From the NCBI GenBank assembly GCA_900554835.1, contig USJD01000002.1:1-64000 (forward strand): DNA of 64,000 nucleotides. The letters run 5' to 3'. A program made the position numbers and the translations under genes. Position 1 is the stretch's first letter; each line of letters opens with the position of its first letter. Source of the DNA: an uncultured Prevotella sp. GTDB taxonomy: Bacteria; Bacteroidota; Bacteroidia; Bacteroidales; Bacteroidaceae. Under the pieces are notes generated by a model. The model saw only the letters and a list, made by a program, of their open reading frames with translations. It did not search any database and had not been told where the DNA came from. Positions 43,547 to 53,128 of this stretch are shown here, piece by piece.

Positions 43547-44758
43547 CTAAATTTTGTATTTATTCTTCTTCTTTGCTTCTGTCGGAGTGCCATAATAACT
43601 GCGGGGTGAAATCATTCTTCTGCCACTACTGATATTTCCTCCACAGTATTCGCTCCATCGTTTCTGAATGCGCTCTACGTAATCTGCAGTTTCTGTGCCT
43701 CTCATGAAACCTCTTTTCACGACAGGATCCCTATAATAGTAAGGATTGCTAAGCTTGAGGACGAAATGTTTTACTTCCTCCCAATTGTATGGATTGCCTC
43801 CATATTTCTTGGTTAAAGCCATGGCATCTCTAATGTGGGCAAAGCCTCCATTGTATGCAGCAAGGGCATATAAGATTCGCTGGCTTGGATCATGGATGTC
43901 AGAGAAATGCCCCTGAAGTTCTGCCATGTAGCGGGATGCTGCAGCGATGTTGGCCTCTGGCTGATGTATGTCGTTCATGGAAAGTCCCAGATGGGATGCG
44001 GTAGAAGGCATGATCTGCATGAGGCCGCAAGCCCCTGCCCACGATTTGGCATTTGGGTCAAAGCAACTCTCCTGATAACATTGCGCAGCCATTAAGCGCC
44101 AATCCATTCTTGCTGCTGGAGCATATCGCTGAAAGTAACCATCGTATTCCGAGATTACACCTTTAGTTCTGTTCAGGAAAGGAGAATAAACATGGCGCCT
44201 GATACTTTGTGAGGATAAAAGAAATGCTTCTTCTTTTTTCACTTCCGCAGTTAATTGTGGTTTGTACCAGGCATTCAGAGAGTCTGCCAAACTGTTGTTG
44301 CCTCCTATGACGGCCCATTGTTCTTGGGTTGTATCTTGCTTAGGACCGCAAAACAACAAATTACCTTTCGCTTTCTTGCGTGATAAGGGTACGGCAATAA
44401 TGTCGCCCTCCCCTTTTTCCAACTTGCTGATCATTTCAGTAGTGTCCTTACATACTTCCACTCTCAGGCTGACACCAATTTTCTGGGCAAATTTCTCGCA
44501 AAGAAGATAGTGCATACCTAAATTCCGGTTCTTATATATATAATATGTATCAGGACCGTTGACAGTCAGCATGATTAATTCACCATTTGATACAATATCA
44601 TCATAAGTAAAACCTTGCGTTTGATTTGAGTTACTGGAATAATCCTCCTCGCCTATAGGTGTACCCCAAGGTGTAACATCTGGTTGCGTTTTCTGATTAG
44701 AACAACTGCAAACCAACAAAAATAATGCAAATATTGCCGATAAATATACTTTATTCAT
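43547..44758 (-). CDS. MltF-like lytic transglycosylase, second copy
   Basis: 403 residues, lipoprotein (LFLLVCSCSNQ). Same plan as the protein encoded at 35630-36901: a muropeptide-binding domain (GELIMLTVNGPDTYYIYKN...) and an SLT domain with catalytic Glu in CYQESCFDPNAKSWAGACGLMQIMPSTA, with the GLMQIMP motif intact, and LAAYNGGFAHI. It probably cleaves peptidoglycan at the outer-membrane face. It starts divergently from hisG; a -7-like box TAATTTTG is at 44777-44770, with a poor -33. The next gene is a solute symporter that could recover the released fragments. Confidence 0.9.
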   Translation of the reverse strand: MNKVYLSAIFALFLLVCSCSNQKTQPDVTPWGTPIGEEDYSSNSNQTQGFTYDDIVSNGELIMLTVNGPDTYYIYKNRNLGMHYLLCEKFAQKIGVSLRVEVCKDTTEMISKLEKGEGDIIAVPLSRKKAKGNLLFCGPKQDTTQEQWAVIGGNNSLADSLNAWYKPQLTAEVKKEEAFLLSSQSIRRHVYSPFLNRTKGVISEYDGYFQRYAPAARMDWRLMAAQCYQESCFDPNAKSWAGACGLMQIMPSTASHLGLSMNDIHQPEANIAAASRYMAELQGHFSDIHDPSQRILYALAAYNGGFAHIRDAMALTKKYGGNPYNWEEVKHFVLKLSNPYYYRDPVVKRGFMRGTETADYVERIQKRWSEYCGGNISSGRRMISPRSYYGTPTEAKKKNKYKI

Positions 44759-44785
44759 ATTTCAAGTTACAAAATTACATAATTT

Positions 44786-44817
44786 TTTGGATATTCAAGC
44801 GAAAAGATGTACTTTTG
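44786..44817 (+). promoter_or_regulatory. Promoter of hisGDC
   Basis: TTTG (44786-44789), 20 nt, TACTTTTG (44810-44817). The leader is only about 25 nt, so no His-rich leader peptide attenuator fits here. Confidence 0.85.
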
Positions 44818-44845
44818 CAATGTTTTTTAAACAAAATGAAGAAAT

Positions 44846-45697
44846 ATGTTACGAATAGCAGTACAATCTAAAGGGCGTCTTTTCGATGACACCATGAATT
44901 TACTTTCAGAAGCAGACATTAAAGTGAGTGCTTCTAAGCGCACTCTTTTGGTGCAGTCTTCTAACTTCCCTCTCGAGGTTTTGTATCTCCGTGATGATGA
45001 TATTCCTCAGAGTGTAGCAAGCGGCGTCGCTGACATCGGTATCGTTGGCGAGAATGAATTTGTGGAAAGAGGTGAAAATGCCCAGATTATTGATCGTCTT
45101 GGTTTTAGCAAATGTCGCTTGAGTCTTGCAATACCTAAGAAAATTGATTATCCTGGTTTGCAGTGGTTTAATGGCAAGAAAATTGCAACTTCTTATCCCA
45201 ACATCCTTCGCAATTTCATGAAGCAGAGAGGTATCAAGGCTGATATTCATGTCATTACTGGTTCTGTGGAAATTAGTCCTGGTATCGGTCTTGCTGATGG
45301 TATCTTTGATATCGTAAGTTCTGGCTCTACCCTTGTCAGCAATAATTTGGCAGAGGTGGAAGTCGTGATGAAGAGCGAGGCTTTGCTTATCGGTAATTGG
45401 AATATGGATGAAGAGAAGCATCAGATTCTGAACGAAATGTTGTTCCGTTTCGAAGCTGTGCGTTCTGCTCAGGACAAGAAGTATGTGATGATGAATGCAC
45501 CAAAGTCTAAGGTGAAGGAAATCACGGATGTCTTGCCTGGTATCAAGAGTCCTACAATCATCCCATTGGCTGATGATGAGTGGTGCAGTATCCATACGGT
45601 TCTCGATGAGAAGAGATTCTGGGAAATCATCGGAAAACTCAAGGAGCTGGATGCTCAGGGTATTCTGGTTACTCCTATCGAGAAGATGATCTTGTAA
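44846..45697 (+). CDS. hisG: ATP phosphoribosyltransferase (long form)
   Basis: 283 residues. It catalyses the first step of histidine synthesis, joining ATP and PRPP. GVADIGIVGENEF, KIATSYPNIL and the PRPP loop region SVEISPGIGLADGIFDIVSSGSTL are typical. The C-terminal ~75 residues (KYVMMNAPKSKVKEITDVLPGIKSPTIIPL...) form the ACT-like regulatory domain of the long-form enzyme, which gives feedback inhibition by histidine without HisZ. First gene of a hisGDC run. Confidence 0.96.
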   Translation: MLRIAVQSKGRLFDDTMNLLSEADIKVSASKRTLLVQSSNFPLEVLYLRDDDIPQSVASGVADIGIVGENEFVERGENAQIIDRLGFSKCRLSLAIPKKIDYPGLQWFNGKKIATSYPNILRNFMKQRGIKADIHVITGSVEISPGIGLADGIFDIVSSGSTLVSNNLAEVEVVMKSEALLIGNWNMDEEKHQILNEMLFRFEAVRSAQDKKYVMMNAPKSKVKEITDVLPGIKSPTIIPLADDEWCSIHTVLDEKRFWEIIGKLKELDAQGILVTPIEKMIL

Positions 45698-45800
45698 AAA
45701 GAGTTGTGATCATATCTGTCTTCTATCCGGAACTTTGAAGCGATTTTATGTTCTGGGAGTTAGAAACAAATATAAAAGTAAATTAATAATAATATAAGGA

Positions 45801-47087
45801 ATGAAGGTAATTTGTTATCCTGCAAAGGAAGAATGGGACGAATTAGTGAAACGTCCACACCTGGATATTTCAGAGCTTAATGCTACTGTAGAAGGTGTTC
45901 TCAATGATGTAAAGAATAATGGCGATAGCGCAGTTATACGTTATGAAGAGAAATTCGACCATGCTCATTTGGACTCTTTATCTGTATCTGATGCAGAAAT
46001 GGAAGAGGCTGAGAGTCTGGTTTCTCTTGAACTGAAGCATGCGTTGGAGTTAGCCCATCATAACATTTCTTCATTCCATCAGAGCCAGCAGTTTCATGGA
46101 GAAAAGGTGGAAACAATCTCTGGTGTGACTTGTTGGCAAAAAAGTGTTGCCATAGAGAAAGTTGGCCTCTATATTCCTGGAGGTACGGCTCCTCTCTTTT
46201 CTACGGTCCTGATGCTTGCAACACCTGCCAAGATTGCCGGTTGTAAGGAAATTGTACTGTGTACTCCTCCTAACAGAGAAGGCAAAGTGAACCCTGCCAT
46301 CTTGATGGCGGCTAAGATTGCTGGTGTGAGCAAGATATTTAAAATCGGTGGTGTTCAGGCTATTGGTGCGATGGCATATGGCACAGAGAGTGTTCCAAAG
46401 GTATATAAAATCTTTGGTCCAGGCAATCAGTACGTCATGGCTGCTAAACAACATGTTTCTTTACACGATGTGGCTATTGATATGCCTGCGGGTCCTTCTG
46501 AAGTATGTGTTATTGCGGATGAAACCAGTAATCCTGTGTTTGTTGCTGCCGATTTGCTTTCTCAGGCTGAGCATGGTGTTGATTCTCAGGTTTTCCTAAT
46601 CTCTACATCTGAAGAGATGATAGAGAAAGTGAAGGATGAGGTGGAAAAACAACTCGAACAATTGCCGAGAAAGGGGATGGCAGCCAAGTCTTTGGATAAT
46701 TCTAAACTTGTCTTGGTGAAGGATTATGACGAGGCCATCGAACTCAGCAACACTTATGCGCCTGAACATTTGATTATCGCCACTCGCAATTATGATGAAT
46801 TGGCTGAGAAAGTGGTAAATGCAGGTAGTGTATTCTTGGGACAGTATGCTTGCGAAAGTGCTGGCGACTATGCCAGTGGTACGAATCATACCCTTCCTAC
46901 TCATGGTTATGCGCTGGCATATAATGGCGTCAATCTGGATAGTTATAACCGCAAGATCACGTTCCAGCATTTGACTGATGAAGGTATCAGAAGTATCGGT
47001 AACGCTGTAGTTGTAATGGCTGAAAACGAACAGTTGGAGGCTCATGCCAATGCGATGCGCGTGAGAGTTGATGAAGTGGGCAAATAG
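45801..47087 (+). CDS. hisD: Histidinol dehydrogenase
   Basis: A 428-residue Zn-dependent enzyme that oxidises histidinol to histidine in two NAD-using steps. The block GLYIPGGTAPLFSTVLMLATPAKIAGCKEIVLCTPP, the FGPGNQYVMAAKQ segment, DMPAGPSEVCVIADE, AEHGVDSQ and the C-terminal LPTHGYALAYNGVNLDSY with its zinc/catalytic His are all present. It starts 103 nt after hisG and 46 nt before hisC. Length is normal for the family. Confidence 0.97.
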   Translation: MKVICYPAKEEWDELVKRPHLDISELNATVEGVLNDVKNNGDSAVIRYEEKFDHAHLDSLSVSDAEMEEAESLVSLELKHALELAHHNISSFHQSQQFHGEKVETISGVTCWQKSVAIEKVGLYIPGGTAPLFSTVLMLATPAKIAGCKEIVLCTPPNREGKVNPAILMAAKIAGVSKIFKIGGVQAIGAMAYGTESVPKVYKIFGPGNQYVMAAKQHVSLHDVAIDMPAGPSEVCVIADETSNPVFVAADLLSQAEHGVDSQVFLISTSEEMIEKVKDEVEKQLEQLPRKGMAAKSLDNSKLVLVKDYDEAIELSNTYAPEHLIIATRNYDELAEKVVNAGSVFLGQYACESAGDYASGTNHTLPTHGYALAYNGVNLDSYNRKITFQHLTDEGIRSIGNAVVVMAENEQLEAHANAMRVRVDEVGK

Positions 47088-47133
47088 TTTTGTCTATTTC
47101 GACGTTTTAATTTTAAGTATCTATTTTTGAAAT

Positions 47134-48171
47134 ATGAAAGAATTAAAAGAACTCTGTAGAGCCAATATTTGGAACCTTTCTCCTTATAGTTGTGCAAGAA
47201 CAGAATTTTCCGGTAAGAAAGCTCACAACTTTCTGGATGCCAACGAGAATCCGTATAATGATCCCTATAATCGTTATCCGGATCCTTTCCAGACGGATGT
47301 GAAAAAGGTCTTGAGCAAGATCAAGGACGTACCTGTGGAGAATATATTTTTGGGAAATGGAAGTGATGAGGCTATTGACTTGGTGTATCGTATCTTCTGT
47401 AATCCGGGAATAGACAATGTGGTTTCCATAGCTCCTACTTATGGCATGTATCAGGTATGTGCTGACGTGAATGATGTGGAATATCGCCAGGTGTTGCTGG
47501 ATGAAAATTATCAGATTACGGCAGATAAGTTACTGAGTGCTTGTGATGACCATACCAAGGTTATCTGGATTTGTAGTCCGAATAATCCTACGGGCAATCT
47601 GATCAATCCGGAAGCAATCGTTGGTGTATTGCAGCGTTTTGATGGCATCGTAGTCTTGGATGAGGCTTATAGTGATTTCTCCAGTATTCAGCCGTTCAGA
47701 TCATACTTGTCTAAATTCCCTAATATGATTGTGCTCAACACCATGAGTAAAGCCTGGGGATGTGCTGCTTTGAGATTGGGTATGGCTTTTGCCAGCAAGG
47801 ATATTATCGATTTGTTCAACAAGGTGAAATATCCTTATAATGTGAATTTACTTACCCAGCAGCATGCACTGGATGTTTTGAATGATCCATATCAGGTAGA
47901 TGAATGGGTGAAGAATCTGTTGCAGGAAAGAGGAAAAATGGTGACTGCTTTTACGGAACTTCCTATCTGCGTAAAAGTTTATCCTACTGATGCCAATTTC
48001 TTCTTGGCGAAAATGACGGATGCGCAGGCTATATACGATTATTTGGTTGATAAGGGCATCATCGTTCGCAACAGAAATAGAGTGCAGCTTTGTGAGAACT
48101 GCCTGCGAATTACGATCGGTAAAAAGAGTGAGAATATAGAATTGTTATCAGCTCTTCGACAATATCAATAA
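47134..48171 (+). CDS. hisC: Histidinol-phosphate aminotransferase
   Basis: 345 residues, fold-type I PLP enzyme. [45 protein letters not shown] and the PLP Lys in [16 protein letters not shown] identify HisC. It makes histidinol phosphate from imidazole acetol phosphate. It is the last gene of the run; hisB, which often follows hisC in this phylum, is not in the window. Confidence 0.96.
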   Translation: MKELKELCRANIWNLSPYSCARTEFSGKKAHNFLDANENPYNDPYNRYPDPFQTDVKKVLSKIKDVPVENIFLGNGSDEAIDLVYRIFCNPGIDNVVSIAPTYGMYQVCADVNDVEYRQVLLDENYQITADKLLSACDDHTKVIWICSPNNPTGNLINPEAIVGVLQRFDGIVVLDEAYSDFSSIQPFRSYLSKFPNMIVLNTMSKAWGCAALRLGMAFASKDIIDLFNKVKYPYNVNLLTQQHALDVLNDPYQVDEWVKNLLQERGKMVTAFTELPICVKVYPTDANFFLAKMTDAQAIYDYLVDKGIIVRNRNRVQLCENCLRITIGKKSENIELLSALRQYQ

Positions 48172-48177
48172 ACAATA

Positions 48178-48212
48178 AAAGCTCGGAAGGAAATCTTTCG
48201 AGCTTTATTGTT
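48178..48212. terminator. Bidirectional terminator after hisC
   Basis: A 12-pair stem (48178-48189 with 48195-48206, one G-U) around a 5-nt loop lies between the convergent hisC and the hydrolase gene ending at 48231. The plus-strand tail is ATTGTT. Confidence 0.8.
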
Positions 48213-48230
48213 TAATAAAAAGTGTATAGT

Positions 48231-49721
48231 TTAGAATTTGATATTCTTCTTTTTACCCTTACTTTCGTTGCCCACTCTATCTAATGCGGTTACAATGTAG
48301 GTAGTTTTACCATCCTTGAGATATGGTACTTTCACGTTGTGATCGTAGGTGATCTTCATAATTTTGGATGCATCGTTTAAGTCAATAGGTTCACCTTCCT
48401 TAAATTGATAGACAACAAATCTATTGGCCACATCACCCCATTTTTTCCCTTTAGGAGTTTTCCATTTCAATATAGGTCCCTGCTCTGTCCATTTAAGTTT
48501 TAGACCTCTAACGTCTTTTGGACTTTTATGATCCAAGAAAGTCATAAGAGGTGGCAATGCAGGATATTTCCAATAGTAATCTCTTAAAGTATGACCAATA
48601 TTTCCAACGTTGTCAGCAGCTGTCTTGGCGTACCATAAAACAGTTCCCTTTACATTCTGCATTTGCTGGTGTAACTTGTGCTTGGCTGGAAGCTGATGAC
48701 TTCTTGGATTTTCTGGGTCAGCAAACTTCGCTGTTCGTTCAATGTCTTCGCCAATAAATAAAGGTCTTTTGCCTGCATACTTGTTCCACCAGGTAATAAG
48801 GGTCTTATAATCAGCAGCTTTATGTCCGATTTCCCAATACAATTGAGGAACGCAGTAGTCTATCCAACCATTGTTCACCCACAAAAGTACATCTGCATAA
48901 AGGTCATCGAAATTTTGCAAACCATTCGTTTCAGAACCATTTGGATCATTTCTTTTATTTCGATAAATACCAAAAGGAGAAACACCAAATTTTACCCAAG
49001 GTTTTACATGATGTATAGTCTCCCCCAATTGCTTTACAAATCTGCTTACGTTATCTCTTCGCCAATCTCCAATATTCCAATAGCCATGAGAGTTCTGCTG
49101 ATACAGGGCTTGGTCTGGAATCTGTTTGCCTGCTACTGGATAAGGATAGAAATAGTCATCTATATGAAAGCCATCTACATCATATCTGCTGACGATGTCT
49201 GAAGCCACTTTGCAGACGTAATCTGCAGATTCTTGCAAACCAGGATTGAGAAGCACTAAATTATCATAGGAAAAACATAATTTAGGTTGTTTTACGACAA
49301 CACTGTTTTTGCTAAGTTGTGACATGCTTGTGGATCCGTGTTTCGCGCGGTATGGATTGATCCAGGCATGAATTTCCATTCCTCTTTTATGGCATTGTTC
49401 TACCATCCATGCCAAAGGGTCCCAATAAGGATTCGGAGCCTGTCCCTGGGTTCCTGTCAGAAATTTACTCCATGGTTCCAGTTGGCTCTCATAAAGGGCA
49501 TCACATTCCGCTCTCACTTGAAAGATAATGGCATTGACGCCATCTTTTTCCAACTCGTCCAGTTGCTTGCTGAGCATAGACTGGATCTGCTGAGTGCTTT
49601 TACCCATAAATTGACCGTTGACACATTGGATCCATGCGCCACGGAATTCACGTTTGTTTTGTGCTGATGCGCCCAATGTAAGGAAAAGGGCCATCGCTAA
49701 AATGATTAGATTCTTATACAT
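48231..49721 (-). CDS. DigH-like GHL10 family glycosyl hydrolase
   Basis: 496 residues with a signal peptide (ILAMALFLTLGASAQ). The TIM-barrel hydrolase (EFRGAWIQCVNG..., VRAECDALYES, GMEIHAWINPYR, VDGFHIDDYFYP, PWVKFGVSPFGIY, YWEIGH) is the GHL10/DUF187 family, to which E. coli DigH belongs; that enzyme cleaves denuded peptidoglycan strands. The last ~90 residues look like an FN3 domain. Co-transcribed with the TRIC-like gene, 19 nt upstream. The true substrate is likely cell-wall glycan, as inference. Confidence 0.88.
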   Translation of the reverse strand: MYKNLIILAMALFLTLGASAQNKREFRGAWIQCVNGQFMGKSTQQIQSMLSKQLDELEKDGVNAIIFQVRAECDALYESQLEPWSKFLTGTQGQAPNPYWDPLAWMVEQCHKRGMEIHAWINPYRAKHGSTSMSQLSKNSVVVKQPKLCFSYDNLVLLNPGLQESADYVCKVASDIVSRYDVDGFHIDDYFYPYPVAGKQIPDQALYQQNSHGYWNIGDWRRDNVSRFVKQLGETIHHVKPWVKFGVSPFGIYRNKRNDPNGSETNGLQNFDDLYADVLLWVNNGWIDYCVPQLYWEIGHKAADYKTLITWWNKYAGKRPLFIGEDIERTAKFADPENPRSHQLPAKHKLHQQMQNVKGTVLWYAKTAADNVGNIGHTLRDYYWKYPALPPLMTFLDHKSPKDVRGLKLKWTEQGPILKWKTPKGKKWGDVANRFVVYQFKEGEPIDLNDASKIMKITYDHNVKVPYLKDGKTTYIVTALDRVGNESKGKKKNIKF

Positions 49722-49740
49722 TTTAATTTATATTATTTGT

Positions 49741-50379
49741 TTATTCTTCGTCTCTTAATTTTGGTAGTGAAATATGGTATCTTACTGCCAAGAATCGGAT
49801 AGCGCAAACGATAGCAAATGTGGCAATGACCGTGATGTATAGGCTAACCTGCAGCCAGCTCAGCAACCAGTATGTGAGTCCTCCCACTACACAAGCCATA
49901 GCGTATATTTCCTTTCTGAAGATTACAGGTTCTTCGTTGAGCAGCACATCTCTGATCACTCCTCCGGCAGCTCCCGTAATGCATCCCATAATGATAGCTA
50001 CCCAAAATGGGAAGCCACATTCCAATGTTTTTTGAATGCCCGCTATATTGAATAAGGCCAAACCTAATGTGTCGAATAAAAACCAAGTAGTATCCAGACG
50101 TCTGAGATAATGGTGGCATACTATTACGACACATTGTGCAAATAGCGTACATATCATGTATATCGGACTGAGCATCCAGAAAGGTCTTACACCTAACATG
50201 ACATCTCGTATGGTTCCTCCTCCTATTGCCACAGCAATACCGCATACAAAGCCTCCCAGCCAGTCGTAATGTTTGCTGGCTGCGAGTCTTATGCCTGACA
50301 ATGCAAAGGCAAATGTTCCTATGAATTCTATTACACGTTGTAGTGTAATGACAAATTCCGGGTCATGATTGATCATCAT
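49741..50379 (-). CDS. TRIC/UPF0126 family membrane protein
   Basis: 212 residues, seven membrane helices made of two repeats (FAFALSGIRLAASKHYDWLGGFVCGIAVAIGGGTIRDVMLGV and LFNIAGIQKTLECGFPFWVAIIMGCITGAAGGVIRDVLLNEEP), each with GGG/GGV-I-RD. This is the YicG/UPF0126 family, whose bacterial members were related to trimeric cation (TRIC) channels. It may conduct monovalent cations or amino acids; not known here. Lies 51 nt after rarA, 19 nt before the hydrolase gene. Confidence 0.9.
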   Translation of the reverse strand: MMINHDPEFVITLQRVIEFIGTFAFALSGIRLAASKHYDWLGGFVCGIAVAIGGGTIRDVMLGVRPFWMLSPIYMICTLFAQCVVIVCHHYLRRLDTTWFLFDTLGLALFNIAGIQKTLECGFPFWVAIIMGCITGAAGGVIRDVLLNEEPVIFRKEIYAMACVVGGLTYWLLSWLQVSLYITVIATFAIVCAIRFLAVRYHISLPKLRDEE

Positions 50380-50430
50380 TTCGTTATTCTCCTACTAATG
50401 TTTTTGTTATATTTTGATTGATTGAATGTA

Positions 50431-51705
50431 TTATTCCTTGAATCTATCTCCCCAACAGGTTACCATCCAATTATATAATTTTTCTTCATTAGGAGAGTGC
50501 TGCGCATGCCAGAATCTCTCATTTTGAATTTCAGTAGGAAGGTATTGTTGGCTGGTGAAGTGTCCTGGATAGTCATGTGGATATTTATATCCGTCATGGT
50601 AGCCCAATTCTGCCATTAATTGGGTTGGAGCATTTCGGATATGCAGCGGAACAGGAAGATTTCCTGTTTCCCGCACTCTTGCTATTGCTGCATTGATGCC
50701 TAAATATGCACTGTTGCTCTTAGGACTGGTGGCAAGATAAACCACTGCTTCGGCTAATGCAATTCGTGCTTCAGGCCATCCGATTTTCATGACCGTATCA
50801 AAAGCTGCATTTGCCAAGAGTAAAGCATTCGGATTGGCAAGTCCGATGTCCTCGCTGGCACTGATGACCACTCTTCTCGCAATAAATTGTGGGTCCTCGC
50901 CTCCTTCTATCATTCTTGCCATCCAATATAATGCTGCATCTGGATCACTTCCTCGGATACTCTTGATGAACGCAGAGATAATGTCATAATGCATTTCTCC
51001 CTGTTTATCATAAGCAAGAGGATTTTGCTGGAGTTCCCTTTCTACTACCTCGTCTGTGATGATTATTTCATCCGAAGAGAAAGAATTCACGATCAATTCC
51101 AATATGTTCAGCAGTTTGCGGGCATCGCCACCACTATACCTTAGCATCGCACCCGTTTCCTTCAACGTTATGTCTTTCTCTTTGAGAACGACATCTTTAT
51201 GGATAGCTCTTTCAAGAAGCCCCTGTAAGTCGTCTTTTCCTAAAGGTTTCAGAACATAAAGTTGGCATCGGGAAAGTAAAGGTCGTATTACCTCAAAGGA
51301 AGGATTTTCTGTGGTTGCTCCGATGAGGGTAACAATGCCTTTCTCTACTGCTCCCAATAATGAATCTTGCTGACTTTTGGAGAAACGATGGATTTCGTCA
51401 ATAAACAGTATGGGAGAAGCGGAGTCGAAAAAACGGTTGTTTTTGGCTCTTTCTATCACTTCCCTGACATCCTTCACACCGCTTGTCACTGCGCTCAAAG
51501 TATAAAAAGGTACTTTGAGCGTGTGAGCGATAATTTGTGCCAATGTTGTCTTGCCTACACCAGGAGGTCCCCAAAGGATAAAAGAGGAAATTCTTCCTGC
51601 ATCTATCATCTTACGGAGTATAGCTCCTTCACCTACTAAGTGTTTTTGGCCAACGTAGTCGTCAAGAGAACGTGGTCGCATTCTTTCTGCTAAGGGTTCA
51701 CTCAT
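50431..51705 (-). CDS. rarA: Replication-associated recombination protein A
   Basis: A 424-residue AAA+ ATPase of the clamp-loader clade (RarA/MgsA, eukaryotic WRNIP1). PLAERMRPRSLDDYVGQKHL, Walker A GPPGVGKTT, Walker B FIDEIHRF, sensor ATTENPSFE and the C-terminal DPDAALYWMARMIEGGEDP and AYLGINAA blocks are diagnostic. It acts on stalled replication forks with SSB and other repair proteins. It heads the transcript with the TRIC-like and hydrolase genes; function of that linkage unknown. Confidence 0.96.
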   Translation of the reverse strand: MSEPLAERMRPRSLDDYVGQKHLVGEGAILRKMIDAGRISSFILWGPPGVGKTTLAQIIAHTLKVPFYTLSAVTSGVKDVREVIERAKNNRFFDSASPILFIDEIHRFSKSQQDSLLGAVEKGIVTLIGATTENPSFEVIRPLLSRCQLYVLKPLGKDDLQGLLERAIHKDVVLKEKDITLKETGAMLRYSGGDARKLLNILELIVNSFSSDEIIITDEVVERELQQNPLAYDKQGEMHYDIISAFIKSIRGSDPDAALYWMARMIEGGEDPQFIARRVVISASEDIGLANPNALLLANAAFDTVMKIGWPEARIALAEAVVYLATSPKSNSAYLGINAAIARVRETGNLPVPLHIRNAPTQLMAELGYHDGYKYPHDYPGHFTSQQYLPTEIQNERFWHAQHSPNEEKLYNWMVTCWGDRFKE

Positions 51706-51869
51706 TTTCTTTACATTTTATGATCTGTTTCCAAATATGAGAATACAATATTTTGTATGACTTGTATTCATTGCGTCTGTCGTCATGAGATTTTGTCCCA
51801 TCATTCCTATCATGATTTCATCCTATCATTTATATAATAATGTGGATGTGGAGTATGGATATCTCTGCC

Positions 51870-53120
51870 TTATTTATTTCCTTCAGAAGAAACCAGGTTC
51901 CCCATCAGTTTTTGTAATTCGATGACGCTTTGATTATAGTCATTGATTGCTGCGGCTTTCTTCATGTAGAAGTCGATGCTGCTGTTTAGCGCTTCAACAT
52001 ATTCAATATATGATATTTCGCCATTTTCATATTCTGCCTGGCTCATTTCTTCCAGTTTCTGGTTGTCTTGCCTGCCTTCCTCCTGATAATATTTCATTCG
52101 GACAAATGCTTCATTGCACTTACTCAAGCATGCATGATATTCTTGTTGCTTATCCAACTGCTCTTGCTTGATTTCATATTCTGCAATTTCTTTATCTTTT
52201 TTGGCAGCCTTGATTCGGGCTTTGGTTGCACCATAAAAGAGTGGAATCCCCACTCCAACTTCAAATCCCATAAAGTTGCCTCCTTCAAACCTGTTTCTGT
52301 TGACATGGTATGGATCCCATGAGGAGATGACCATCTGGTTGCGAAGGGAAAGACTGAGAGAGGGTGCATAGCCGTTTTTTGCAACGCTGACTGCTTTGTC
52401 TGCTGCGGTAATTCTATCTTGCGCATATTGTCCTTCTGGAGTAAGCTGGTAGTTGAAACTGTTTTGTACCCAATCCAAAGCTACTAAGTTCCGGTCTGCA
52501 GGTTTAATGGGTTCATCACTATTTACCAAACCAGATAATAGGAGTTGCTTACTTTCGATTCCGCTGAGAACATTCGTCATTTCTAACTTGTTTTCACGAT
52601 GCATTCTATTGGCTGAAAGTAATTCCAGTTGGCGTGTTTCTCCCGCCTTGAATCGCGCTTCAGCTATTGTCCGATAACGGTTGAGAATGCTGTCCTGCTT
52701 GTTGAGAATGTTTAAACGTTCATATTCGTATATCAACTGATAGTAATTGCTTTTAATCTGATAAATAAGTTCAGATAATACTACATTCTTCTTACTCTTT
52801 TCAGCTTGAGTTTCCGCTTTTAATTGCTTGTTCTTGGCAATATAAAGAGTGGGAAATTCTATACTTTGAGTGAGAGAAATGGAATTGTCCGTACTTCCTC
52901 CTGATGTTGGATCCTGTGACAGCGTCAAGTCGGTTTTGTCAATATCCCATGCTGTGGCCTGAAGGTTTTTGGCACGTTCTATCGACTTGTTTGCTGCAAG
53001 AATCTTATAATTCTTTTCGTATGCCATATTCAGGCATTGCTGTAAATTGAGTACTTTGTGTTGTGCTTGTATATTGCTACACAAACACAACAAAGTAATA
53101 TATATTATTGCTCTTTTCAT
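51870..53120 (-). CDS. TolC-family outer-membrane efflux protein (CzcC/CusC-like)
   Basis: 416 residues with a signal peptide (ITLLCLCSNIQAQ). Two outer-membrane-factor repeats with long coiled-coil helices (LQQCLNMAYEKNYKILAANKSIERAKNLQATAW... and ...GFEVGVGIPLFYGATKARIKAAKKDKEIAEYEIK) form the trimeric exit duct. It is the last gene of the metal-efflux operon, 8 nt after the RND pump gene. Confidence 0.92.
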   Translation of the reverse strand: MKRAIIYITLLCLCSNIQAQHKVLNLQQCLNMAYEKNYKILAANKSIERAKNLQATAWDIDKTDLTLSQDPTSGGSTDNSISLTQSIEFPTLYIAKNKQLKAETQAEKSKKNVVLSELIYQIKSNYYQLIYEYERLNILNKQDSILNRYRTIAEARFKAGETRQLELLSANRMHRENKLEMTNVLSGIESKQLLLSGLVNSDEPIKPADRNLVALDWVQNSFNYQLTPEGQYAQDRITAADKAVSVAKNGYAPSLSLSLRNQMVISSWDPYHVNRNRFEGGNFMGFEVGVGIPLFYGATKARIKAAKKDKEIAEYEIKQEQLDKQQEYHACLSKCNEAFVRMKYYQEEGRQDNQKLEEMSQAEYENGEISYIEYVEALNSSIDFYMKKAAAINDYNQSVIELQKLMGNLVSSEGNK

Positions 53121-53128
53121 ATAACCAC

